From Psococerastis gibbosa (taxonomy: Eukaryota > Arthropoda > Insecta > Psocodea > Psocidae): 64,000 nt of DNA. Numbering within the stretch: the first letter of the stretch is position 1; every line of letters begins with the position of its first letter. The stretch spans positions 50,279,469-50,343,468 of the forward strand of contig OZ020485.1 of the NCBI GenBank assembly GCA_963971405.1, read 5' to 3'. A program made the translations under genes and the position numbers. The notes under the pieces are model-generated. The model worked only from the letters and a program-made list of their open reading frames with translations, was not told the DNA's origin and did no database searches. Shown here in pieces: positions 11,418 to 22,200 of this stretch.

Positions 11418-11684
11418 CAGGCGCGGATCTACGCCCCCCCCCCCATTAGGGTCCTCAAAATGCGTAAAACCCCACTATTTCAGTCCTATTTTTCACAAAT
11501 TTTCTCCCGTGGGAGACCCCCGGGCCCCCTTGTGCTCGATTGTATTAATTACCTATAGGCTATTATAGAACCCTTACTGCTCTGAAAATACGTAAAACCC
11601 CAATATTTCAGCCCTATTTTTCAACAGAAAAAATCGAAATTTAATCTTAGCCCCCTCCTTGGTCTCATTCTAGATCCGCGCCTG
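11418..11684. mobile_element. hAT-type MITE (267 bp, TSD TTATTATC)
   Basis: Terminal inverted repeats CAGGCGCGGATCTA / TAGATCCGCGCCTG, with a perfect 8 bp target-site duplication TTATTATC at 11410-11417 and 11685-11692. It is non-coding, with two internal repeats of GTAAAACCCCA.TATTTCAG. Eight-base duplications and CAG..CTG ends are typical of hAT elements. Related sub-terminal motifs occur in 37007-37596. Confidence 0.9.
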
Positions 11685-11920
11685 TTATTATCCATAAGTT
11701 AACGTGGTTTACAGATACGGTATTCGCTATAATGCTTTTTAATGTTAACCCCTTCGAGACGGAAAATGTTTTTAACGTTAGCGCAGGCTTTTTTTAACTT
11801 TTAAAATAGTTGGAACAACTTCTCTTTGGTTTTTTTCCCTTCTAGCCTTATGACAGAGATTTCTATATATATTGTAAACAAAGAATGGGGAGTCAATTTG
11901 ACGAAATAAAAAAAATTCCT

Positions 11921-12187
11921 CCTTCCACAGCCACAAAGATATGAAAATCGCTGGATGAAAAGTTCATATAATATTTAAGTAATAATCCATTCTCATAAAA
12001 TTTACGTTTTCTCCCTTGAAATATTATTAAGCTAATTCAAAGTAACCCGATCTTGGCAAACGTTCATAAAATAGATTATAATAGGCCTATAGAAAATAGT
12101 AAATCAGTCGCGTAAAGATGCTACTTTTTTACTATGCATTTTTCATCCGACCACTTTTATATGTATATCTTTGCGGCTGTGGAACAT
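11921..12187. repeat. Inverted repeat of unknown class
   Basis: CCACAGCCACAAAGATAT at about 11925 is mirrored by ATATCTTTGCGGCTGTGG near 12165, and GGATGAAAA by TTTTTCATCC. Similar fragments occur near 14450-14490 and 19490-19530. Probably a non-autonomous DNA element. I could not fix its ends. Confidence 0.4.
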
Positions 12188-12384
12188 GAAATTAATGGAC
12201 AAACAAACAGTCATTTAATGAAACTTATTAAAATTTATTGTAACTAGAGTTAGTAAACCCTAAAAAATCGTTAATAAAATAACACTGTCAAAGAAATCCA
12301 CTAATGTTATATATTGTAGTAGGCCTAACAAAAAACATAGGGATTAATTAAAAACTCCAAGGAATAGCTCAAGTTAATACACCT

Positions 12385-12560
12385 AACTGTGGATAGACAT
12401 TTCACACTAACATTCTGCCGTGGGTTCGAATCCCGCCAAGTCCAGTTTTTTCCATATCCTCTAATTTCGGTCACCCTGCCCCTGCGTATTTATTATATGT
12501 GGTACGTTCTCATGGGTCCCCAGCATGCGCCAACAAAGCTTCGTCATGATGAGCGCAATT
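12385..12560 (+). repeat. tRNA-related SINE, family D copy 1
   Basis: GGGTTCGAATCCCGC at 12422-12436 is a Pol III B box, followed by a body shared with 59958-60110 (CAGTTTTTTCCATATCCTC, TAATTTCGGT). A third partial body is at about 17800-17840. The tRNA-like part does not form a full acceptor stem, so this is a SINE and not a tRNA gene. Confidence 0.6.
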
Positions 12561-12689
12561 GTTATTCCGGAGCCACCGACGCAATAGCTTACAAATAAAG
12601 TGCTGCTGCAGGCCGCGGGCAGCAAGTGCGATTTAAGCAGCAATTACCTACTGTAAGCAATTTGAGCATAGTTAATATATGCCGCCAGC

Positions 12690-15600
12690 ATGGGCAACAA
12701 CTCCGTCATCAAACGCATTCATTGTCCCAGAATTCAGCTATGTCTCACTCTCCTGGCTGCAGCTGGTGTTTTCATTATTTTTTGTGGTGTCATCATGGTG
12801 TAAGTACCGTACCTATTGTATTTAATACTGTCTAACTAGGACAAATAAAATTCTTCTACTTCTGGCTCTACAGCCGTTGATGGGATTTGGTCTGCTTGAC
12901 AGCACTCCTCCTCTAGTCATCTCGGGTTCCAATCTATTCATAGAGACAAGCAGAGTTCACGGTTTCTCATTCGTCCTTCCAGTGGTTTCGTGGACGTCCC
13001 TTCATGCTTTGTACATTTTACTCGGCATTCGGTCTAGCCAGAATTCTAACAGGCTAAAGGTAATAAAATTAGTGGAGGCCACATACTCTACATCAAACTG
13101 TAGAAGAGCATTTCTTCCAAAGGTACGGTGTTTGATATTTCTCAAAGCTGTATTGGTACCATAGGCCCTAGACATTTTTGTGAAATTTGAATTTGCACGC
13201 AAGTAAGATTTTCCGTCCATGTATCGAAAACAGTGGCGTATATAGCCCCCCTCCCCCAGAAATGGGTCAATGTTTGACGAAATTTACTAATGTGAGGTGT
13301 AATGCATAATTTGCTAGATCTAATAGATTTTCAGGTCAACAGTGTGCGGTAAACTGTTTGGCTGGTAGAATTCAACGCCTCTACCCGCGTTGATAGTCGA
13401 TAGCTAGACTAGAGGCGATCTGGCCCTGATTATTTTATTTATACGCCGCCACCGGGGCGATAATTTTACAGAAAATCGTTTCCAAATGGTAGTTACCTAC
13501 CTATGCATTGGTAGCATAGCATATAAAACAAATACATTTTATAGCCGGCTACATAATTAATTTTTGATGTATTTACAGAGCCTTGGAATTACCATCAATT
13601 CCACGCACAAAATTCTTAGATACTTTCTCGGAAAATGCTTACACAAATGATCAGAAACGAAGCTGGCACTTTTTCATTTACAACTGGACGAATGCAGATG
13701 AAGTGGCGACTCTGAAACGGGCGCCTACATTTGATAAATTGGGTCCTTTTTCTTTTGAGGAAAAGATTGAGATGTCCGATGTTTCATGGAAGAAGGATAG
13801 GATAACGTTCAAGAAGAAGAAGAAATTTTTCCCTCTAACTTTTGATGGGCTAAATGGCAATGTGACCAATATTGATATTTTTGAATTGGTAAGTAACGGA
13901 TTTTTCACAAAAAAATATCAATCGTAGAGCCATCAAAAATATCCATTAATTTGAAATGCTTCTCTACATTTCGATGAAATGTGCTGACATATTATGGCCT
14001 TCTCTAACACCAATGGACAACTTGCTTATAGAATTACCTGCTGTGATTGGGTTGTCAACTCCAACAATAGTATGCATTATTAACTTATGGTGATTCCTTG
14101 ATCTGAATGTTGATTGATTGGTTTGGCTTCCCGTGAATAATTTTTGAAATTACAGCAACTTAATTTTCATCTACACCCAAATTATTGGTTAAGGTCCAAT
14201 AATTATTGTTATACATTTTAAAGATCACTTTTTATAATTCAAATAGGTAATCAACGAAGCCAATGAATTAATGATGGAAATAAAATAAAAAGTAATACGG
14301 CTATTTCATAGAAATATATGATTTTTACACCTGTAAAGCTTTTCCCCTCCGATTTTCTCTCATAAGGGAGAGATTTCAAGTTATTTCGTAAAGAATGAGT
14401 GTGTATTGTTGACGAAACTAATTACTTCCTCGTTCCGAAACCGCATAAAGATCCGAAAGTGGTCAGACGGAAGCATAATTCATAAAAAATGTAAGGTTTC
14501 TCAAAACAAAGTATTCTTCAAAATCTGTTTCTTTGAAGTAATAATATTTCTGGTGAGGTGAAATGGCATATCATAGGTGGCCCAAAAAATGTTTTTGACG
14601 TGCTCGAATGTCCCATCTCTCCTATGATATAGAATTCTAGGCCCTGATGTTTTGTTATGAGCCTAGTCTTAAGGTTATAGTCCTGGCCCAATGTCAACGA
14701 GCATTATTGTTAATTGTTTCCGCATGATTTTTTTTGCCACATTACCAAAATGGTATATACGCGTCGTCGATGTTAAGCGATAGTCAACAAGTTTACCACA
14801 AAATGTAACAGGCGTATGCGTGACTTCCCTAAGTTCAGCTATAGTCAATTGTTCGGCGTATTGTTGCCAATATTTCTCGTTATTCATTTTACACAGATGA
14901 GCGTCGTTGATTACAAATTAGCAGTCCCGTACAGACTATCCACTTCACTTTTTGTAAAAGAGATGACAATCCTCGAGTGGATGGTTCCGAAATTCAAATC
15001 GCGTTTCGAGCATCCCGGCTATAAATTGTTATTTACCCTTATGGGCTCTAATGGATCTGTTGAAGAGGACGGCGTTTGGACATATTCGGCTAATGGCTCG
15101 TTTTTGGAATGGAGAAGTTGGAATGGTATGCAAAGTGTCGACGCTCTGCCGCCTAGCAAATATGGGACGGATTGTGTGTACATACCCAGGGGTTGCACGT
15201 AAGTGAATACCTGCTTTCTTATTTATATGTTAGTAAAAGGAAAGCTTATTTGGGATGGTCGAAATTATTTGATTTCCCAAAACAAAATATTATGCTATAG
15301 CAGTAGATATCACGCCACTAAAAAATTTTGTAGGTTTACCCCCAACAAGGAGAAAACATTTACCTAAAAACGGCACCAACTGGTTTTTTTAGATTCACCG
15401 TAATCAGAGTCAATTCCTTTTTTACTACCTAATAGATAAGTAAGAAATAGTTTTTTTGTATAGTGGCAAGCCATTATATTGTTGTCATTAAAGAGTGCAC
15501 ACGTCCCATATGAGAAGTAGGTAGGCTACCCAAAAATCCGTTGTTTTTACAGACTTCTTATATGTTATTTTATTAACAAAGCAAGATATTCAAGGTTTTA

Positions 15601-18197
15601 CTTATTTAAGTTGCAGAAGACTACTTCATGCATCACATAGGCCTAATAGGGTATTTTTAATTTTTTGTACCGTAGCTTTTTCATAAAAATAATTGAGGGC
15701 TACAATTTCACGTAAAATAGATACCATCCATCAAAAAACTACAAAAGCAAAAATTAACAGTAAGTACCCTATTGTTTGATGCATAATGTAGTCATCTAGG
15801 CCTACTACTGAAATGTTATGGTATTTTGTGACTTTAATGAACCAATATTTTAATTGCCAACGGTCTTACCATGCTGAATCCATTAGAGCGGAGCATGTTT
15901 CAAACTGCAGCAAACTTGGTAGGGGAACATTGTGGGACATGATAACGCGCTGAGACTATACCAGTCAGTCTACGTGCGTGTCGAGTCCTGGTCCCCTCCG
16001 ATTTAATCGTGCGACTTTATACCATGTTCCCCAAGTAGTTCGGAATCCACCCTGTCAGTCAACTCCCCATTCCCCGAGGTGGAAGAGGTGAAACCCATAG
16101 GGTGCCTCAAGTTAGTTATCAAACGGGCTCACTCCCCCCGCCGGGCTGACAGGGTTGCTTAAAGCAGAAATGCTGAAAGCAGGCGTTATAGAAACAACAA
16201 TATTTTAATACGGTTACTTGCTTAGTTAATAAAAATATAGGAATATAAAAATAAAATATAGGAATTTTAAATTTCGGGCTGCCAATTTCCTACATATTTA
16301 ATACAGTAGGCTATACATATGTTTTTATAATCAAATAATTATGATGCCTATAATCAACAAGAACAGAACAGAAAGCATGGCGTGGGCTCAACACTCGTAT
16401 ATTGGTTCTCTAAGAGTCTAAGGCTAGAGCTGAACTTTTTGAGGTGTGCGAATTATTGTGCTTTTTGGTATATGCATCCTTTATTATTTAAATGGGTGTT
16501 GTACTGAAAATAAAAGAAAGTTCATATTAACTGAACATCAAGGTCAAAGTAAGCAATTTCAAAATAACTGGAGTTCGGATAATTGGAGTTCTACTGCTTT
16601 CATTTAGGCTACCTTGCAATACATTTTTTGACTGTTTACTTATAATTTCAGGAGATTTTGCCGGGACTTTCTACTGAATGTGATTGATGTTAAGCCCATG
16701 GTTTGCGAAGAGTGTACATTTTGCAATCCTCCGTTTGTATTTGACTTCCACTGTGATCCGGCGAATACTCGATACTACTGCAAGGTAGGCATTACAATTA
16801 TTATTACATTATTATAATAAGGAACTTTCGTATTGAAATCCAACATGGTAAAATCCTCTCCCCTCATGGGTGCGGCGCATTCACATACTTAACTTATGGT
16901 TATTAGCAATTACGCCCCACCAATCAGAATTCTGTGTCACATACAAAAGTCCTGATATGTACGATGCCCACCCACTTTTTGTAAGTCTGGGGATGTTCCC
17001 CGCTAATCGCAGCGTGATGGAGATCCGCCAGGTTGGATTTTACTCTAGGAAAGCTGTCCATTCACAAATATATTTTTGGCGCGCGAGAGAAATCTACTGA
17101 GGTAGACTCTGTGCTTTTACACCAACTGATTTGCTCCAATGACAGTTCTTCTAGCAGTACTGTAGCCATTGACAAAAGCTTGTCGAAACATAGTACTAGT
17201 TACTTATAGACACTCGACTTGCTGTGGCCTGCAGTCAAGTCAATCTGAAACCATTGTGCATCCAATATGTGCTGAAAGATGGCCTCAATGACCATGTACA
17301 TGATTGATATTACCAGTAACCTGTCACACGTGTCACCCTTGCTGTGATGGAATTTGGTAATTGTGTGAGGCGGTTATTGAGTTTCTGGTAGAAGCCGTAC
17401 AGTATAGTTGATTCCCCCCCCCATTGATATCATAGCAAGTTCTGACGCTATGTGAGTTCCATAGTTGAACTATTGTCAAAAAAAAAAATCATACGAACGA
17501 TAGAAATTGTGTTATGTGTGAATTCAGTCACTGCTGACCTCGACACTGACTAGGTAAATAAAGAACAAGTATTTAACTTAATATGTAAAACGCATACGCA
17601 GTCATCTAATTGACTTATGTTGAACCTCATAATCTGGACTTTGTATCCGATTTTAGAGAATCAAGAAAAACTGGACACTGTTGGACTCGAATCAATCATC
17701 AACCTTAATGTTGATTGGCACTATACAGAGAATCGTCAAACCTGGAAAAGGCAGATGCGAGGTGAAGTGGTAGTACGAGGGTACGGAGAAGACATAGATC
17801 ATTAGTCCAGTTTTTTCTTGATTCTCTAATTTCGGATTCACAGAATATGTCTACCTTAGTGCGCCCGGCCTTAATTGGTTTTTGTCTACAGGTGTTTAGG
17901 ACAGAATACGACTACTCATATTCAATCAGCTTAGGAATCGATCCGCGACTGTTCCAATTCCTTCAGTCGGATGTATACCCACTCGTTCAAATCCACTACG
18001 AGTCCGAATCCCAGATTTACTCGAAAAAGGCCGAGCGGCGGAAATTGGCGTTCGAAATCATGATGGCGGGCGCAGCATTGCTGTTGACTGCGTTTTTCAC
18101 TTTTACCGTTACGTATTGGTTGTTATGGAAACGGGGAAAGAACAGAATGCAAGAGGCCGGGCAATACCAGGAGTTGACCAATTGCGCTTCGAGTTAG
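12690..18197 (+). CDS. CD36/SNMP/LIMP-2-like scavenger receptor, five exons
   Basis: Predicted two-pass membrane protein of the CD36 family, which binds lipids, lipoproteins or hydrophobic odorants. Exons 12690-12799, 13579-13888, 14897-15198, 16652-16784 and 17892-18197 all have GT/AG borders, matching phases (2,0,2,0) and a total of 1161 nt (386 aa). Exon 1 holds a short cytoplasmic tail and the N-terminal membrane helix (LTLLAAAGVFIIFCGVIMV). Exon 2 has the family hallmark (FIYNWTNADEVAT, then LGPFSFEEKIEM). Exon 3 contains LFTLMGSNGSVEEDGVW and a W..WNG..SVDALPPSKYGTDC block. Exon 4 is cysteine-rich (CEECTFCNPPF). Exon 5 carries the C-terminal helix (MMAGAALLLTAFFTFTV) and the cytoplasmic tail. 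At 386 aa it is shorter than the usual ~470-520. The PHF-containing segment is not found, so an exon may be missed or the gene may be reduced. The introns hold SINE and MITE relics. Confidence 0.78.
12840..13025 (-). repeat. LINE 3'-end fragment in CD36-like intron 1
   Basis: On the minus strand this reads KGRPRNHWKDE-like residues, a pattern common near the C-terminus of APE-type LINE polyproteins, followed by a short non-coding end. It is too short to assign to a clade. Confidence 0.35.
15918..16160. repeat. SINE-like repeat, family E copy 2
   Basis: Lies in CD36-like intron 3. Shares TCCTGGTCCCCTCCGA, TTAATCGTGCGACTT and GTTCGGAATCCACC with 11142-11350. It has no coding content. The upstream part (GTGCGTGTCGAGTCCTGGTC) has a weak B-box-like match. 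Confidence 0.5.
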
Positions 18198-18289
18198 AAC
18201 GGGTTTTATTCTAAATCGACAATATGGTTATGGAACTGTATAGGCTGCTCTGTCAACAAATTTCTATTGCTTTGATTGAAGTAAATTGA

Positions 18290-18475
18290 TGGTTGCCTTG
18301 ACTTTCACCCGAAAGGTTGATGCTTCCAGTCCCACACTTACTTAACATTTTCCATGCATGCTTCAGAGATCATGTGAAGCAGTTAATTGTAAAACAGGGC
18401 TTTTTAGCCCTAACTGCACTAGGGTTTAATAGTTATTGTTTGGCTTACTAATAGAACACGAAAGTCATAATAATT
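18290..18475 (+). repeat. Old tRNA-Glu-type SINE, family C
   Basis: Diverged copy starting with CTTTCACCCGAAAGG, then a body with GGGCTTTTTAGCCCTAACT, ending at GCTTACTAATAGAACA. It matches the 54.3 kb copy with many substitutions and lies ~90 bp after the CD36-like stop codon. Confidence 0.7.
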
Positions 18476-18836
18476 GTAATAATAAGTGGAACTTTTGATG
18501 GGAGGTCTTTAGAATATGAAACGCAAAATTGCTTTTATTTTATTTATTATTATTTTTTTTTTTATTGGTCTTCAAGCGGGTTAACATAGAATTACGGGAT
18601 TCATCGCAACTTGGGGCGTGAACCCACTGTGATGTGTATGACAAATAGGCACAAAGTGACTCTGAAGTGTCAGCAAATTAAACGATCAATAAGTAAGTAG
18701 AGGTGTATTGAAATATAAAACAAATAGGACACAATTTTGTAAGGTAATAATGAAATTGTAGCCCAATAATAATAGACCCAAATCCTCCCGAATCACAGCT
18801 ATGTTTTCTTACTAAATTGACACTTGACATTGAAAA
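18476..18836. other. Spacer upstream of the ZF-1 hairpin
   Basis: No gene seen. There is a T-rich run near 18538-18565. GGGGCGTGAACCCACTGTGA near 18613 may be a worn SINE, but I could not match it elsewhere in the window. Confidence 0.35.
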
Positions 18837-18968
18837 GGCGGGGATTCCGCCAACGTCAATAGTGATATTAAATGTTTTTTGAAGTGATAGCAGACAGTCT
18901 AAAAATGTCTGCTACCACGCCAAAAAACATTTAATATCACTATTATTGACGTTGGTGGAATCACCGCC
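18837..18968. mobile_element. Palindromic foldback element H1 (ZF-1 promoter)
   Basis: A 132 bp near-perfect hairpin. Left tip GGCGGGGATTCC pairs with right tip GGAATCACCGCC. The arms contain AACGTCAATAGTGATATTAA and its complement, and the centre is GATAGCAGACAG ... TGTCTGCTACCAC. It is flanked by a 3 bp direct repeat AAA. The right end is 247 bp before the ZF-1 start codon. The shared tip and the GTGGTAGCAGA core link it to H2, H4, H5a and H5b. Three-base duplications suggest PIF/Harbinger-type MITEs (inferred). Confidence 0.85.
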
Positions 18969-19032
18969 AAACTACAGGAATAAATTGCGTGACGTGTATT
19001 GTATTATTCAAAAATTTGAACCAATCAGGTAA

Positions 19033-19042
19033 TTGGCGGGAA
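19033..19042 (+). promoter_or_regulatory. E2F-like site, ZF-1 promoter
   Basis: TTGGCGGGAA, the reverse complement of the E2F/DP consensus TTTCCCGCCAA apart from the last base. It lies 183 bp before the ZF-1 ATG, next to an upstream CCAATCAGG. The same block, followed by TATGTTG.CAGCCA, precedes the other four paralogues. Confidence 0.6.
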
Positions 19043-19215
19043 GCAACAGAAATACAGAATGTTTCAATTTTATTATGTTGACAGCCATTCATTGACAACA
19101 ATATTAAATATTTTGAATATTATTATTTATGGAGGAGAATGGAGATTCAAGATATGACATGTATGCTTATTAATAAATTAATAATGCAAAATGTCATTTT
19201 TTCTAAATAGAACCA

Positions 19216-22200
19216 ATGTCTGATGTGATAGACGTAGTAATCCAGGATGTAGTAATAAAGGAAGAGTTGGGTGAGTAAGTTTCTAAGTCACGTGTGCCAA
19301 AATAAAATAAGCCATGTTCACCAGAGCCGGGGTATGCCTTGGCTCAGTGATATATTATTTTTTTAATCATAAAATCTGTTATTGCATAAATACAAAAATG
19401 AATTTAGATAGCCTAATAGAATATTCGGTAAAGGTCTGGTCATTAGTTATTTGTCTATGGGTCTGGTTAAGCAAACCCGTGGTACAATAAGTCGGATGAA
19501 AATACATATAAAGTTGCTGATAGTAGCATGTAATGCTAATGTCGATTGATTGCCAATAATCTCATCGATCACAGTAAAGTTAATTTAGTGGTACGACAAA
19601 ATCCGTGCAATTAGCTATTCTGCATAATTTTTTAATGCAAAGGTCGGGCCCATTGGCAAGACAATTAACATTTTAAGCAGGGGTGTGTTAGTGGCATGCC
19701 TCTGACATATTCCTTTCTTAAAATCCGGTTTTACTCAGAAACACTCCACGGAATTAGTCTTACAATTTTTACTGAAATAATGGAAAAGTGAGTTGACAGT
19801 AGGAAAGAAAATGAGGTATGAACCCACTAGCTTAATTTTAGCTTACTTTTTAAAACTTGATGAATACCGACCAATAAACGTCCTGCCTGGGATTGAAAAA
19901 CTAATTGAAACCCTATATCATGAAGCACTCCTTAAGCATATTCAAGAAAATAACACATTGACACAGCACCAGTCCGGTTTTAGACAGAAACACTCCACAG
20001 AACCAGTCTTACAATTTTTACTGGAAAAATGGAAAAGTGAGTTGGCAATAGGAAAGAAAATTGTGGCGGTTTTTGTGGATCTCAAGAGAGCATTTAAAAC
20101 CATTGACAAGTAGAGATTAATATCTAAGTTAAAATGTAATGGAGTAAAAGGAAATGTTCTTGAATGGTTCAAAAATTACCTAACAGGAAGAAGGCAACGA
20201 GTAAAAATAAACTACATGCTATCAAGTGAAACTGAAGTCACACATGGCGTTCCGCAGGGGTCAAAAATTGGACCACTTACATTCATATTGTACATAAATT
20301 CATTGCACAAAATACTAAGATATTGTAGAATACAAATGTTTGCTGACGACACCCTTATGTACCTGGAAGGAGAGGACACTAATGAAGTGATACAAAAAAT
20401 AAACGAGGACATTTCAAGATTGTGCCATTGGTTGGAAGTAAATAAACTAAGAATAAATACTAGTAAGACGGAAGCCATGATTATAAGTAAAAAACAATGG
20501 AATTACAAGATATAAGTAGAACCGTTATGAATGGGCAAGAGATTGAGGTGGTCCACTCTATGAAGTACCTGGGAGTCATAATCGACGATAAACTAACGTT
20601 ACGGCTACACTACGACTATCATAAACACTACGACTGTCATAAACAAGTTGAAGCAGAAAATGTCAATTTACAGACGTTTGAAATACTGTCTCACAACACC
20701 CAAGAGGAAGTTTCGTTACATGAAAAGAAGATGTGATGAATCTCCTTCCACGCAAATGGGAGTTACCCTTGACAACGCCTGGAGAGAATATAAATTGATG
20801 AGGAATACATTTGTTGTAATGCTTAGGCAAGACAAGAGGAAGTATTATGAGAAGGAGCTGGCAGATTGTGGAAAGGATCAGTCAAAAACGAGGAGAGTTC
20901 TTAGGCATTTATTAGGGGTAAAACAACCTGGAATTCACACCCTAAAAGATGGCGAAGAAATTCTCACTGAGCCAATTCAGATTGCGAACAAGTTAAATGA
21001 TTACTTTATCGATAGTATTGTTTCTATTATACCTGCAGCTCCATTCCCATACAGTCCCGATTTGCATTATCAATACAACCGTGTTACTATTCTAGATGAC
21101 ACTGCCTAGCATCGAATTTGTGGAGAAAATTGTTAAGTCTCAATCAAAAAAGTCTGGGGACATTCAGCCTTACGGCCACATTCTGAAAGAATATTGAACC
21201 GAACTCAAAGATGGAGTTATGCAGGTTATTCATGCTTGTGTAACTGAGAGTAAGTTGCCAGACAAGTTAAAAGTAAGTGTGATTACTCCAATACCGAAAA
21301 TTAAGGGTGCAAGTGAGTGCTCTGACCAGAGACCAGTAAATGTACTTCCAGCTTTGGAGAAGGTCATAGAAACTGTTTACTATGATAAAATTCTGGAACA
21401 TGTAAATGAGAATGGAATCATTCATCCAAATCAATCTGGATTCAGGCAGAAACACTCAACGGAGACAGCTTTACAACTCATACTAGAGACATGGAGAAGG
21501 GAAATTGAAAAGGGCAACTACGTCATGGCAGTGTTCATCGACCTTTAACGAGCCTTTGAAATGGTTCAAGTTGATCCTGTATTGAGGAAGCTATATGACA
21601 TGGGAATAAGAGAAAAGTTACTTCAATGGATTGAAAGTTTTTTGACCGGTCGACTGCAAAGGGTCAAAGTGGCTCAATTGTCAGCACTCAGAAGAGTCAT
21701 GCACGGTGTAGTCAAGGCAGTAAAATCGGACCATTACTGTTCGTTCTCTTTATCAATGACTTTCTGTTCTTGCTGGAATGTGGGAAGCATTTATTTTCTG
21801 ATGATATGCTGATCTACTTGGTGGGAAAAAACCTGGTAGAATTAATTTCAAAGATGAATGCGGTACTGAATTTCATTACAAGATGGTTAGCATTGAACAA
21901 GATGGTGTTGAATACTAAAAAATCGAAGGCGATGGTTATTAGTTCGAGAGCTATGGAATGTTCGGAACAGTTGCTTCTTGGTGGTGATCAAATAGAGTGG
22001 GTCAAATCCTTCAAGGATCTAGGAATACTCATTGATTCTCGCCTTACCTTAAATTTTCACTATGAGACGGTCCTAAGTAAAACGAAATGCATAATGTCGC
22101 TGTTTCGTTAGGTGAAATTCCTTCTGCCACGTACCGCTAAAGTCACTTTGTTCAACTCTTTAATTCGGCCACACTACTACTACTGTAGGCTATAACAGTG

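Noticed and set aside
12877..13164. 95-codon ORF as an extra CD36-like exon
   Set aside because: It has no family resemblance and would break the exact phase match between exon 1 (12799) and exon 2 (13579). The minus strand looks like a LINE end.
13231..13450. CAGTGGCGTATATAG at 13231 as the start of another hAT MITE
   Set aside because: No convincing matching right end or 8 bp duplication was found.
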